From Monarcha castaneiventris obscurior (lineage: Eukaryota; Chordata; Aves; Passeriformes; Monarchidae): a stretch of 64,000 bases of DNA. The stretch spans positions 39,657,501 through 39,721,500 of the forward strand of contig JAMPIT010000575.1 of NCBI GenBank assembly GCA_026261815.1. Direction: 5' to 3'. Below are positions 49,281 to 62,829 of the stretch, piece after piece. The translations under genes and the position numbers were made by a program. Positions within the stretch are counted from its first letter, which is position 1. The number at the start of each line of letters is the position of its first letter. The notes under the pieces are model-generated. The model was not told where the DNA came from and ran no database searches. It saw only the letters and a program-made list of their open reading frames with translations.

Positions 49281-52200
49281 ATGCTCTCTGTTATTGATTT
49301 CCCCTAGTGTTAGTGAGAAAGTGAAATAATCAACATATATGAAAGCATTGTAGTCAGCTTTATAATGCTGAAAACAGCACAAGGAAAACAGAGTGTAATT
49401 AAAACACAGAATTCCCCTTGCACTGGCAAGTGATTAAGAGCTGTGTAGTGGAAAGAACAAAGCTAAAGGTATTCCTAAGAAAGAGAGCAAAAGATGGTTC
49501 TGCTTATTACACTAGAGAATTTTTTATCCGTAAGTAAAGACTACCCTGCTGGTAATGCCATGCTGACAAGGTTGCCTGAGTTTTTTTAAGCAGTCCCTAG
49601 AAATGGATGTTAGATGTTTGAAAATATAAAAATATTGATCCACCTGTCGAAGTTTTTGTACTAAAATTTCAAGGTGGTATTATTTCCTTTTGGAAGGCTT
49701 CTGGATGTCTAGTCAGAAATCAGCATCCTCCATTGAAAAGATGTAGTTTTTCATTTGGGGTGTAATCACTGTGATTTGCTCATAGTGCCTGAAATTCAAG
49801 TTTGACATTTCAATTTAAAAAAAAACACAATTAGACATCCAAATGCACTCAAATATTCTGATCTAATAAATGGTAAGCTGGTATAGAGTTCCTTCTTGGC
49901 TTTTGTCAAGGTAAAAGTCTAGCGTCAACCAAGTTTCCCTATATATGGTGCTATGCCATGGAGTCTGACTGAAAGTAGTGCTGAGATGATTGAGGCATCT
50001 AATTATACCTGCCCAACTCTTCCTTGAAATAGAAAGTTATCCACCTTCTATGTTTATGATCTTTACTAAATAAAAACCTAAAATTTACACCAGTTTGTGA
50101 GGTTATACTATTTTTTGCTACTTCCTCAACCTAAATTATGATGTAGATGATAAAGAAATAAACAAATCTCCAAGTGAAAATTCAGGGACTGACAGTCTTA
50201 ATATATCAGCTAATTCCTTTGTTTAAGTACAAAGATAAAACCAAACACTTATATTAGACCATGCAGTATTTAACATTAAAATCAGCACCTGAATTTGTAG
50301 GAGAAAACAAAATGGAAGCCACCATGTAACATGATCATGGGTGAAATCTACACTTCATCCTTAAATTCCACCTAGCCAGCACAAAGAAAGCTACTGTGCC
50401 TTGGCTAAATAACATGATGTGTTAATTGATGTGTCCCATATTTCAGGAGCACACTCTGAAGTTTCCAAAGGAGCAGATTACCTTCATAAAATCCACACTT
50501 TAAAGAAAGGTCAGTTGGATAAGGTCACTTTGTTTCATTCGATGGCAGTTTTGAGGATCTCAGCCTCATATTTCATAGCTTTTCTTCATTCCTATTTAGG
50601 GGTCTGGCATACTTTCTAGAACAGCAAGCTTCCTAAACACGGGGTTGCAAAATAAAAATAAATAAAAAAAAATTAAAAAAGGATAATAAGAAAGAAAAAA
50701 AATATTAAGAGAGAGCAATGCTTCTATTCAAATCAGTATAAGCCTGTTATCTCTGAAACAATAACTACCATTTTTCCTCACTGCTTTTTCCTCTGTCCAA
50801 AGCTTTTTCTCCAGTTGCAGTTTGATTACACTCAGTTTTACTCCAGGGAAATCAGGTGTACCTAAATGATGCAATTTTAGGGTTTTCCAATGACCTGCAG
50901 TGACTAAAAGCAGGTGCTATAATACTTCCAAGATCTTATTTTAAACTGGATTCACACATGGAAGCACTTGACAAACACCTTTGGCAACTAGGAAACCTAC
51001 AGTATTGCCACCAGGTCACTTCTCAGCAGAAGAACAACATTAATTGCATGTGGATTTATGTGCTTAAACCACAAAAAACCCCAATGTATAGAAACCTCTG
51101 TAATTTCAGTTTGGATTAGTCCTTTAAAGCCTGTCTCTTCAATCCTCCTCCATTGAAAGAGAAAGGCTTCCAGTATGGGTTAGTTGCAGCTTTCTGGGAC
51201 CTCTAAAACTGGGTGAGAAAAAAAATGTTTGTATCTGTCACATTGTGAAATTTTTTAGAAACTAAGATGTCTAATTATTAACCTTTCCTTCAATTTATTC
51301 TTAGGAAACTTAGTTGATTTAAGGTGCCAATAGTTTAAATGAATCACATTTGTTTTTTCACAATTTATTGTTGCGACTTTCCCAGGCTTGTAATTTTTAC
51401 ACAATATCAGACAGCTTGAACTGATACACCCATGTCTTGAGTTTTCAAAAAACTATTTTTCCTTTATAATCCTCATTTGGGACTAGAGCTAAGATAGCAA
51501 TCATTTTCAAGTTTTGGGAAAAAAAATTGTTCTTGGCATGTTCATTGTCTACAGATATAACATGGAGAAAATCTAATATCCAAGGTTTCTTAGTGTCCCT
51601 TTTTATGTTAAATAATTTTTCTTTTCCAAGGTGACTGATTGTACATATTAGTGTGTTATGAGAAATTCTAGTGCCACATAATATTGCAAGATTGTTTTTC
51701 CTCTCATGATACTATTTAGATATGGAAAGATTGTCCATGGAATATAGCCCTCACTAGAAATTTAAGGTACTATATGCTTGATTCAATTGTCTAAATAGAG
51801 AAACATCAAGCCTGAGTAAAAAGAATACGTTCCAAATTTACTCAGTTGCCTAAACCTGAGCAGCTTAGTGCCCTTCACATGTATTTGGACTTATATCTTC
51901 TTTACTTTCTGTGACCAGTTCAAAAGGTTCCAGGTCTCCAGAAGATCTTCTGTCATATCTTCTGTACCCTTGCAGATATTTTTGCTGTAATCAAATATTT
52001 CACATGGCAGTACATGTTTAAATGTAAGTAACTGAATATTACCCCAGGAGTCAGCTCCTAATTCAAACTGAGAATTTACAGATCTAATGCAAATTCTGTG
52101 ACCTACTTCTGTTTTGAGAACCTCCTAAATAAACCTGAAGTACAGAAAAATATTTTCTTTCAATCTTAGAGGATATATGAAAATTTAAAAATACACTACT

Positions 52201-54486
52201 GACTGTAAACTTCAGCAGTTAAAACACTGTAAACACTTAGGAAGGATTCTTTTGATGTCACAGACCAGATCAATAAAACGAGTACATCATTGTCTTCACT
52301 AAAACTTACATCAGGTAGAGTTTTGCCCTTAGACGAGAGTGTCTTGAAAAATGGAATTGCAAATGTAAATGTTGTATTTATAACAGAACATACCAAAGGT
52401 AAAATAGGAAGAATCATGTTTCAGTTAATACTTCAAAGAAATAATACTCTTCATTAGTATTTGTAATTTTCAGTGGCTTTCTGAAGCAGTTAATACATAA
52501 GATATCATGGTCAGGTATCATATTTGTAGGTTTTCATGTCCATGCTTAACATCAGAGGAATATGTAGAGGGACATCAGGAGACAAATTGAGCTCATTTAT
52601 TCCTGAAAGAGGGAACATACGATTAATAGCACTTATTGTTATTAAAAAGACTGGGAAGGGCACTGAGGGAAATTGGGAAAGTAGTTCATAATCATATTTA
52701 CTATTGAAGGAAAAAGTGCAGTCTGTGTGGCGGAGAAATACAAGAAGCATTCTCAAGGAAAAATGGCACAGTTCCAGGTTTAGTGATATCTTCAGCTTCT
52801 GCCTGTGTCTTTTTGAGTATCCTTCCAAGTAACATGTCTGGCACCTGCATGTCTTGGAATGGCATCACATGTTCCATTCCATTTGTAGAAAGAGTTTTAT
52901 ATTAAAATGTCTCCAAAAATTAGTTTCTTCAGCTGTTTGTGTTCAAAGCTCCTGGAAACTGCAAAGACCACGAAAAAGCAATACCCGTAATGATTTTTAA
53001 TTTTTTTTTCCTGCTAGATTGTATTTATTTCACTACTAGAAATAAATACTTAGATAAAATAATATCTAAAAAATTGGTATGAATCATGTAGGCATATTAT
53101 TTGAGCAATATATTTTATATTTCCTTAAAATAAATAAATAAAGTATGTATCTTCTGGAAACGATCTATTTTATTTCAGTATCTATAGTTAGATGAGCAGA
53201 ATGTCACATACTCAAAACTTTGCACTGCCATAAGGTCCCTGATGAGAGCTCCAGACTGCTGGAAAAACAGCAACACTCCACTTCTTTGCAGTTATTAGCT
53301 TACATTACCTTTGTCAATCTTTTGTTTTACCTGATTGTACAAGCTATTCTGGCTTTTCAGAAAAGGGCAAAAAAACCAAACCAAAACAAAACATAACCCC
53401 AAAACAAACTGAAAAACAACACAGATGTAGAAAAGACACCCACAAAAAAAGGCCCTAAAATTAGCTAACTCTTTGATTCAAAGTAGCAAACAGATTTGGA
53501 CATGCCAAATAAAGAGATGTACACAGGCACATAATTATATCAGTACTATATACTCATTAAAAACAAAGCTTGAAAGTTTTTTTGTAATTGACCACACAAA
53601 TACTCTTAATGAAGGCAGAGTCTTCCAGGGAACAGAATTAATGAAATGAATGCAAAAAAAGAACAATAAAGTTCATATAGTCATGTCGATTTTTCAAAAA
53701 AGATCCACCCCCTCATGTAGATTTTGAAAGGAATTATTTAAGACTTTCTGGATGTTAAATATTTCTGACAACCAGGTTATTTATTTAGGATGCTATTTAG
53801 AAATTACCTTTTTTATGGATTCCCTTTTTAAACAGTTCATCAAGCATTCATTTGCTGTTATTGTCATAGCATTTATAAACGACTGCTTTTTTCAGCTCTG
53901 TGGCTGATGCACTCTTCAGGGGCAGCAATAGCACTCTCAAAAGCTCGGATGTCTTCCATTTCTGTGCTCAGAAAATGGTAAAATTGTGTGAACCCCCAAA
54001 TTTATTTGTTTTCTGCTCATACTATTGTTAAGATTTCCTTGAGGAGGTTAGAATTCAGCAACCAAATATGTTTTTCATCTAGATGTACAAAAAGTATTTT
54101 TGGGGAGGGTATTTCAAAATGTTTTCCATTAAAATGAAAAATGTCAAAATATTTATATTTTAAAACTTAGACTTAGACAGCTACAGAGCAACTCCACAAA
54201 GTAGCACACTTAGTTTTTGGACTTCCTGTTGTATATTTAATGCTGTTTCTGAAAGGAAGAGTCACAGTAATCCAATCACAGATTCCTTGTCCTCAAAATT
54301 TCAAACTTTCAGGTTTGCACTGTCATAAATGATCCTGAATGGAGCCTGGAACTTCACAGAAATCAGAAAGAATTTAAGCGTTTCTGACAGCCCTTTCCTC
54401 AGAGATGTTGTTGTCCTGCAATTTCCAATACATTAACGCTAGTACATACACAAAAAATGCAGAAAAGATTTAGCAAATATCTGTTT
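49281..54486. other. Anonymous AT-rich sequence, no gene seen
   Basis: Five kilobases without a recognised gene or repeat. Simple-sequence patches are A-rich runs near 50650-50705 and 53366-53420 (CCAAACCAAAACAAAACA type). Frames on both strands are under 110 codons. Confidence 0.5.
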
Positions 54487-54525
54487 TCCAACTCAGAATA
54501 TTCTGTGATTCAGTGATTCTGTGAT
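54487..54525 (+). mobile_element. CR1 tail remnant
   Basis: TTCCAACTCAGAATATTCTG then TGATTCAGTGATTCTGTGAT resembles the last bases of a plus-strand CR1 (family: TTCCAACCTCAAC, then ATTCTGTG octamers). Upstream sequence is not recognisably CR1, so this is either an extremely 5'-truncated copy or a chance octamer repeat. Confidence 0.45.
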
Positions 54526-57500
54526 CTAGATATGCTAAATGTTTTTCAATGTCATAGGTAATAGCTCTGACCTTATAATGAAATCATGTAAACCTGACTG
54601 AGAAAAAATAATCTAAATTTAAAAATCTTAATCTGAATCTTTACATATTTCCACGACATCTTCTTGGATTCTGTGGTTTTCTTAAACACATTTAAGCAGA
54701 AAAAATATTGTTGCTTATACTTATTGTCACTTAAGATTCAAACTAAGATTCAGTCAACATGAATACTGGCATCAGGGAAAGGTGGTGTTTCTAACAAAAT
54801 ACTGACCACAGAAAAATTGTAGAATTTTTTTTCTGAAGCCTGAAGAAACAAAAAAATTATGCTAAATGATCTGAAGCCACATTACACTGTCTACACAGAC
54901 AATGTTTACAGAGTATAAAGGAAGGGTGGAAAAGCAAAACCTCTAAGAGTTACTTCTCCTAGTATTCATGTGTATATAGTACTAATCAGATTTTGAATTT
55001 TCTTTTAATTTAACAAGCCAGGAAAAGCAATTAAATTTGACCTGATTATGACAAACTTATACAAATAAAGAATTTACTGTGTGGTATAATTGTCTCCTGC
55101 TCTCTGTCATGTAGAAACTAAGGGTCATTTCAAAACTGACATCAAAATATTATTTTGAATTTACTTCATCTATAGCACAATTCCACTATACACTGTGGAA
55201 GCAAATTAACTAGACCTCAATGGGGATAAACAAAAATGCCAAAAGGTTTTTCTACAAATATCATTCCCTGCTGAAGATTATTCAGTAGGATATTTTGAAG
55301 AATGATGAACCTGAATTCAGTAAGAATATTTAATGTACCCTTTCAACACAGGTTTTTAGTTTTAGCTACTGTGTATGCAGCCTCACCTTTTCCATAAATA
55401 AATCTTGCTAGCCATTTTAAAATGGTAATAAAATGTACTATGAAAGTTCAAATTTCTGCAACAAAACAAAAGAAAAAGAACCCCTTCTCTTTTTTCTTTT
55501 TAATTCATGAAGAGAGTCAATTGCTCGACCAATCATGTTTCCATGCCTGGTCTCTTTTTCTTCTCTTTTATTTCTTTTCACTTTGGAGTTACCATTTTTG
55601 AACAAAAGCTCTGGGAAGTTGTATATAATAACCGATGCTTGTTTCTGAATTTCTTCAGTGGAGATAACGGAAACATTAACACCAAATATTTTCTGAGGAC
55701 TTCTGGGATAAATGAAAATGTTACACAAAAGAAGCTACACTGTAAAATCTTCCTGAGTTCTCCTATTAAGAAGAGCCCTTTGCTATGACATTGTTATATG
55801 CAAAAGATATTTCTAAGTTGATTTAATTCCAACTTCTTTCTGTTTCTTGTAAACCAAGGTGTAAAATTCTTCACAGGACTGTTTATTCAAAGCTCTGAGT
55901 GAAAGACTCTGGCTATGTGTGAGTGGATGTGTTTGAAGTTTCAGAAGGCATTACAATTTCTGTTTTATGGATGGAACCATTATTCAAAGAAATGAAACTG
56001 CAGTCCAAAATTGACAGAAAAAAGTTTGGGTTCTTTAAGGTCAGGAGTGTCTCGGGGAAAAAAGATATATGCATACTTCCTTAAGAAATATATAATTTGT
56101 TTTAAAATAAACTATGATATTTTAAAAATATATCTCCCAAACACTGGAATTTACTCCAAAATAAACTGTACAGAATTGCTCTAAACTACACAAGTTTTAC
56201 TTAAATAAACAGAAGATTTGGACAACTAATTTAAGTTGTCTGCCTTGAAGATAAGATTTTAACATTTTAATGATGAATTTTACAGCTTTTTCCCTTTTGG
56301 GACTGGGAAAGTATCTTCCAACCCTAAGCCTAGGCTATAATACCAGTAAATTTTTCTAAAACAATACACTGTAACTTTAAATACAACATATTGTAGATAG
56401 GGCTGACATGATTAAATGTTCCTATCGATCATTAAAAAGTAACTATATTTTTTTGCAATGTCTTGTCAACATCAAAGGAATATTCTGAATTATTATGTCT
56501 TTAATAGAATAATTTAAGCAACTAGACAAAAAAAAAAGATTCTAATGTGACAGATACATAGTCAATAAATTTTGTATTCTTAAAGTAATTTTACGTCTGA
56601 ATGTGATTCATAGTTTTTTGTTTTGTTAGGATATTTTTTCTGTTTTACGTAAACCACAGTAATCATCTTCATGTCCATGGCTGAGTGCAAGAAACATGCC
56701 TCACTCTTCAATCTAAAATTTCAGATAGGCAACCTCAAGCAACAGTCACAGGATCTACTCTCTGAATCCCTTTCCTGTCAAGCTCAGTTAGGTTTTAAAT
56801 ATCTGGAAATGTGTAACTATACTGGAAGTAAACCTCCAAAGTTTAGATTTAGATCAAGTTCTTCTAAATGAAGCACTACTTACATTTGTAGGGTTTTTTT
56901 CTGAGATCATTTGAAGGAGAAAGGAATACAGTTTGAGTGGAAATGTAGAATTCTACATAAGCTAGAAAGGTGTGTTTCATGCCTTTCCATTAGATGAAAA
57001 TACAAGGGTGTAATATTAATGTGAGAAACTGACATGTCTTTTTCCAATCTGAAACAAAAAGAGGTACAGAAAATTTTGTGACTTCCCTCCAGTATGGAGC
57101 CTGCAAATTTACCCTTAGCAAATATACTTTTAAAGCTAGAATGTAAAAAAAAAAGTCACCTCAGACACAAAGTTGATACACATGAAGGTTGGAGTCAAGG
57201 TGCTTAACAGCTCTGACAATTCGGATATGAGGTGGTTAAAAGCCTATCAGTTGGGCAGCCCTGCTACCAGTGCTACAAGTGGTATCTCTTTGGCCCATGT
57301 CCTACTTTTGGTCTAGCACTGGCCATGAATTTCCTGAAGCAATCACTAGATACAGCCTTCTTTTATAAGGCTATTCTTCCTGTGAACAGTTATAATACAG
57401 AATGAGCCCTTGGAGTCAGAATCCGCCACTGCTTAGTCCAGCACTGCTCTTGAGCAGCTCCTTCTGTCCTGCTCGCTAGATTTTGGAGATACTTCCCAAA

Positions 57501-58623
57501 AGGAACTATAAAGAAACACTACAAAAACAAACACATAGAAACATATTCAGCTACATCAAATCTTTTCTTAATCTATGCTGATTACTCTCAGTTTATGAAC
57601 ATATGGTGTTAATATTTTCCTTGTCCACACATACTTTTCATTCTCTTTTTTTTTTTGGTTGTTTTTTTTTAAGTTAATAGTCTGTTCATTTGCAGGAATA
57701 AGAACTTGTCTCTTGTAAGGTTGCAATGTAAGCAGCTGCAGTTCATTCAAGACTGGAACTCACTTGCGCCTTGAGAGGCTGATAGATACAAATAATCTCA
57801 GTACTGCTTGATACCATGTAAATTGAAGTTTCCTGCGTGTGTTCACAAGTGCCCTGTACACCATGAGGATACTTTCAGTTCCCTTCTGAAGACAGCTGGT
57901 CTGCAAAATCTTTTCAGTTGGCATCCAATAGAGCTGTTATTCTTGCTGTATATAAGTGCTACAGGTCAGTTACTTTTAGAAGAGATGACAGTATTTAAAC
58001 TTCCTCTGCTTGTCTCTGGATCCTGACAACCATAGTGTTTGCATGTCTGACCTAAGATGTTATCTTTGTACAAAAATATAGACCCCCTGGCAGCTATTAA
58101 GTTTTAATAAATCTCTTTGTTCAAAATCTTTTCTTAAGTTTCTGCTTTAGCACCATTTGTGCTTGAGTAAGATTAAAAAAAAAAAACAAAACAAAAACAA
58201 AAGAAATTAAAAAAAAATGAAATAAAAAACCACAAATTCCCAAAAGACCGACAACAAAATAAGCCACAACAACCACGGAACAATAACTAGGGGAAATAGT
58301 GCATTAAGGAAGAACTTTTGGTGGATTTCTGTTCTTTGTCTATCTGCTATGATATATATCAAGAAGAATATTGCTTTCCTAAAGTTATTTGCTTTCTAGC
58401 TTCCATTTCCTATAAAGGCCATTAAAGAAAGATAAATAATTTGTCTAAATAAAGAGCCCCAGTTCTATACTATACAGGAATAGGAAGCCATAAGGCATTT
58501 CAGGAATTACAAGAAAAGGTCAGAGCATTTTCTTGGAAACTCAATCATAAAGAAGTAGTCTTAATAAGAGTCACACATAAATTACTGCAGAATTATGCCA
58601 ATGCTAAAATGTATTTGTAAAAG
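54526..58623. other. Anonymous AT-rich sequence, no gene seen
   Basis: No gene or named repeat. Pyrimidine-rich patches lie at 55486-55580, a T-run near 57645-57672, and A-rich low complexity at 58172-58225. Frames are under 100 codons. Confidence 0.5.
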
Positions 58624-58673
58624 TGCATGCAATAAGTACTGCATATCTAATGAAATAAATGCTATTGCATGCA
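58624..58673. repeat. Perfect 11-bp inverted repeat around a 28-bp spacer
   Basis: TGCATGCAATA (58624-58634) is exactly matched in reverse complement by TATTGCATGCA (58663-58673). Each arm contains a TGCATGC palindrome and an ATGCAAT word similar to POU-factor sites. The surrounding sequence is AT-rich but not repetitive. Confidence 0.85.
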
Positions 58674-59070
58674 AGCTCTCTGCTTATGACAATATATTTA
58701 TTACTCTGCTGAAGAAAGCTAAGTGTTCTGGGCATTGATCACTGCAGAACTTCATTGTCTTGAACAGCTTTCCTTTAAAAACAATTCTGTTTCTTTAAAA
58801 GTAAGCATTAATGACAAATGCTAAATGCATGAATAGTCAATAACTAAGACAGCATTGCAGACTTGAGAGAGAAATGTTGGTGCAGCTTCTGACTTATCAT
58901 TGCAAAGTATTAAGAAATATCCTTTCAAGACTATTGCTGAAGAACCCTGTGAAGAAAAATTTCTATGGCAAAACTAAGATCACCTGGGAAATATGTGGTC
59001 TCACTTGGGGAAAAAATATTGAACATAACATTGCATTTAACACAATTCTGTCAGAGTGTGCATCTTTATA
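58674..59070. other. Anonymous sequence, no gene seen
   Basis: No gene or repeat recognised. Confidence 0.5.
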
Positions 59071-59115
59071 AAGAATGGTATGGGTTAGAAGGGACTTTCA
59101 AGATACCCTGGTTCC
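59071..59115 (-). mobile_element. Short CR1 3'-end remnant, minus strand
   Basis: AAGAATGGTATGGGTTAGAA and GGGACTTTCAAGATA match the reversed CR1 3' end (family: AGAATGGTTTGGGTTGGAAG GGACCTTTAAAGATC). Similarity stops within about 45 bases. Confidence 0.6.
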
Positions 59116-61019
59116 GTATTGCAGGAACTAATTCAGTATTAGTGTAAAATGATTACAACTTTGTAGAACTTCTGTTAGGAATTGCATTTTTATTACTTTC
59201 AAGCAATAAGAAAAGCCGTTTAATGATCAGTTGCATGCATATATTGTTACATCATAAATCTCATAAATATTCCTTTCTGTTTAACTTTTTTTAATTAAAA
59301 TCTGTGTTGTTTTACACTTAAGTCAGTGAATTTGAACAACTCTCAGAACAGGAGCCATGACCAACTTTCAGATGAAGAAAGTAAAATTTAAGTCTAGAGC
59401 CAAAAAGAATTAATCAATATAGTCACTGCTGCCTTCTTGGCTGTTCAACTGACCATGTACCTGGGAGAAAATTTAATTTCTTGTGAATAAGTTGAGTAGT
59501 GCCCTGGTATCCAAAACATCTGCTCATGACTAGTAGATGCAGTGCACGAATTATACCTTACATGTTAGACAACTATGGTAAGGTAACTAAATTCTCCCCT
59601 GGAAAAAAAAAATCTTGATTCAGCTGACTAAAAATAATTTTTAGAGACATTTAAATTTTTAGGGCCTATCTGGTCTTCATCTTATGGTCTGGAATTGCAC
59701 GGGATCTTTCAAATTTCTTGTGCAGTATTTAAAATTAAAAATTTCTTTCCGAATTCTCCATACAAGCAATAGACATGTATGTTAACAAGAGGATATATTC
59801 CCAATAATGTGCTTTAACATGATTCAAAATATTCTGTATCTCCATTCTAGCTCCAGCTCAGAATTAGCTTCATCTCCATTGCCTACACTGTGGGAAATTA
59901 CACTCCTTTTTAAATATATTGTCACTCATATACATATGTTTCTTAGTCTAGAAGTAAGTCCCACTTGAACAATGAAATAGAATTTAAACCTGATCTTCTA
60001 TTTTTCCCCTTAACAATATCTATTCGGTGATAATTTATAGTATGATAGATATGCTAAATTCTTTATGATACATACTCAAAATTCAATGATATAGCAGTCC
60101 ATAAATAATACTGGCATAAATTTTCAACTGTTTATGTTTTGATTTTTTGTCTGCCAATTTCGGTACAAGTATTTTTAATGTTTTACATGAAATATACAGA
60201 ACCGTGAAGAAGTTCATCCTAGCCAAAGGAATAACTGTATTTGGAATGAATGGTAAAATGATTGCCCAAAATCACTCTCTCTCCAGTTTATTTCCCACTC
60301 AGGGTTAGTAGAGCTCCCTCAGTTCAAATAAAGTCCTTCCCATTAAGGAAAATTTATAAACTTCAGTAATTTGTGCAAGCATAAATAGTCCTCCTTTAAG
60401 TTCAAAATGAGTAACACCTAATTTCAATCTTTCTGCAGCACGTTATACTAGGTTGAAAATACTCTTCACAAAGTTTTTTGGAAGAAGTATGACTAATCAG
60501 AAAGATTTAATGGCACTTGAAATGAAGAATGACCTTAAACATTGTTGGTTTTTGTTTTCACAGTATAATGAGAATGTAAAATTTGCTTGAAGTGCTGCTC
60601 TTGCATATAATCAACTCTGTTCTTTTACAACTGTGTTAGTAATTTCTTTAATCAGAATCAATCACAAAGTTCCATGCTTAGAAGTAGACATAAACATCCT
60701 GTTTTTAACATGTGTTGGAATGCCTGAGTTCAGTGGATGTTATGGGTGCATAACATCTCTATGAAACACATACTTGAGTACCTAACGAAAGGTGACCTTA
60801 CTCTCACAGGAGGCTGAGCACCCATATTGAAACTAATGAAGCAACAGTACTTACTACATCTGAAAAATTAAATTAAATTTAGCTGCATAACTTTAAACTT
60901 TAAAGCAAGCCAATTTCTGATTAACATAGAGAGAATTTTCATCTTCTTGCCCTGTCATTACCCTCCTAACTATCATCCATCTGTCTGCTTTTTTCTTTCC
61001 TGGATGTGGATCACAAGGG
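59116..61019. other. Anonymous AT-rich sequence, no gene seen
   Basis: No gene or repeat recognised. Confidence 0.5.
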
Positions 61020-61060
61020 AGGGTGTGTGTGTTTGTGTGTGTCAGTGTGTGTCTGTGTGG
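61020..61060 (+). repeat. GT-rich microsatellite, imperfect
   Basis: About 40 bases of GT dinucleotides interrupted by TTT, CA and CT (GTGTGTGTGTTTGTGTGTGT, then CAGTGTGTGTCTGTGTGG). It produces valine/cysteine-rich and threonine/histidine-rich nonsense in overlapping frames. Confidence 0.95.
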
Positions 61061-61274
61061 ATGTTGCTTGTTTGGGTTTTTTGTCTTTTAAACTTTTCCA
61101 GCCTTGACAATTTCGTGATAGCTTGTCTTTTAACCACATTTGTTGTTGAGTAATTGAGAAAGACAAGCATATTCTTTGTTCCCTCGAATGACCTGGCAGT
61201 AGCCTTAAAGTGAAAGCTAGAAAAAGATGGTACATATCCCCTCTAGTGAGTGTCTAGTCAAACTCTGTTAAAAG
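61061..61274. other. Short anonymous spacer
   Basis: No feature recognised. Confidence 0.5.
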
Positions 61275-61466
61275 CAGAATCATCTAGAGCAGGTTACTTG
61301 AAGCCCGGTTTTGAGTGTCTGCAAGGATGGAGGATCCACAACCATTCTGGGCAAACTCTTCCATTGTTCAATTCCCCTCAGAGAACTTTTTTTTCCTGCT
61401 AAAGTTTAAATTGAATTTCCTGTATTTCAATTTGTGCCAACTACCTCTTATTGTGTCACTAGATCT
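61275..61466 (-). mobile_element. CR1 3' fragment, minus strand
   Basis: Reversed CR1 3' region in order: CAGAATCATCTAGAGCAGGT (61275), GGTTTTGAGTGTCTGCAAGG (61309), GGAGGATCCACAACC, CTCAGAGAACTTTTTTTTCC (61377), TGAATTTCCTGTATTTCAAT (61413), and GCCAACTACCTCTTATTGTG (61436). It ends near 61466 by 5' truncation. Confidence 0.85.
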
Positions 61467-62600
61467 GTAAATCAAGGGTTCCATGGATTATGTAACACAA
61501 TGGATCAAGCAATACAAGCAGGCAAAGAAACTACTGGAAATATTTCTTAAACAAATGTTTCCAGACAGCCTGTACAAAGGTAAGGAGGTACATTTATTTT
61601 GGGCTGCTGCTGTGCCTGAATACATGAAGTCTCACACTGTGTGGCAGTGTAAGAGTTTAAAAAAATTCTTTGATCCTTACCTATTAATGTATACTCCTTT
61701 TCCCTTTGGCCCTTTCTTATGTGATGATCTTAAGAAATTGTACTTAAAACTTTACAGTTGCCAAAAAGCATTGTCTTACCTTAAACTGTAGCTAGATCTT
61801 CTCCTTCATGCACTACAGATTGCTCAGTGCTCTCTGGATGGAGCTTTCCATAAACATCTAACAGGCTTCTGCAGAATTCTGCTGTTCTGTTACATCCACA
61901 GTTTGTATTTTAGTGTACTAGGACACTGTCAAGCACCTAGTGTGTGGGAATCTAAAGACTCTTTTCACATGAGATAAAAGATAGGTCTGAGTTCATCCTG
62001 ATACTCAACCTTAAGAAAATCCATTTTGGGGGAAAAACATTTTTTTTCTCTGTAGCTGTGGTGTTCCGGTTTGAAGATGAAAAAAAGTGCAAAGATTTCA
62101 TATATATTGTTCCATGTTCCCCTCTTGAACATCAAAAAGACCTTCAAATTCTACTTCACCTTTTACAATTAAGAGTGTACTATAAAATCATGGCTTACTA
62201 GCAAAATGGTGCAGAAAATCTCAGTCTATTTATACTGAGCCTGGTAATGAAACTTAAAGTTACAACTGATGTCATGATTTAAATGGAAATATACTATAAA
62301 ATGATGGCATACAGTGAAGTATTACTACATAATGACTATGCAGAAACTAAATTATTTGTATGGTGATCTGGTGCAATTTTGATTTTGGAGGGCACCTATC
62401 ACAGGAGTTCAGTCTAAGAGCCTCTCTAGACAATCTCTAGGAATGATTTGTGTAAGAATACACAAATTGATTAAGTATGCAAATTACTGACATTAGGATT
62501 TTATCCTCTTCTATAATGCAGAAGAAATAAATTTCTGTTTATTCCGTTCTAAAGTCTTTGAGGCAGAGCTCCTATGGCACTGCTAGAGAGTCAGGAAAAA
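61467..62600. other. Anonymous sequence, no supported gene
   Basis: A 102-codon plus-strand frame (61483-61791) lies here. Its product is Lys/Leu/Phe-rich, matches nothing I know, and it starts next to CR1 debris without a splice or promoter context I can support, so I do not call a gene. Confidence 0.45.
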
Positions 62601-62829
62601 ACAACCAACATAAACACGAGCTACAACAAAACCAAACAAAACCAGAACAAAAACAAACAAAAAACTAAACCAAAAACACCAAGGCAACAAAAATCCCCAA
62701 AATAAATAAACCCCAAACCATTTGTCTTCAAATTCTTAAACATGCTCCACCCCTGCAGCCCCCATACTACCAAAATTTTGCCATGTAACCTAATACATTC
62801 CACTTCTCATCTCTGTGAATCACATATTT
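62601..62829. repeat. A/C-rich low-complexity region
   Basis: From about 62610 to 62715 the plus strand is almost entirely A and C (CAAAACCAAACAAAACCAG, AAACAAACAAAAAACTAAACC). The 60-codon minus-strand frame here encodes only Phe/Leu/Cys/Trp/Gly runs and is not a gene. It may be the degenerate continuation of the ERV leader that follows. Confidence 0.75.

Noticed and set aside
61483..61791. 102-codon frame with an ordinary-looking amino acid mix
   Set aside because: No recognised family, next to CR1 debris, no splice or promoter support. Chance frames of this size occur several times in the window.
62621..62803. 60-codon minus-strand frame rich in Phe, Leu and Trp
   Set aside because: It is a translation of (GTTTTG)-like low-complexity DNA.
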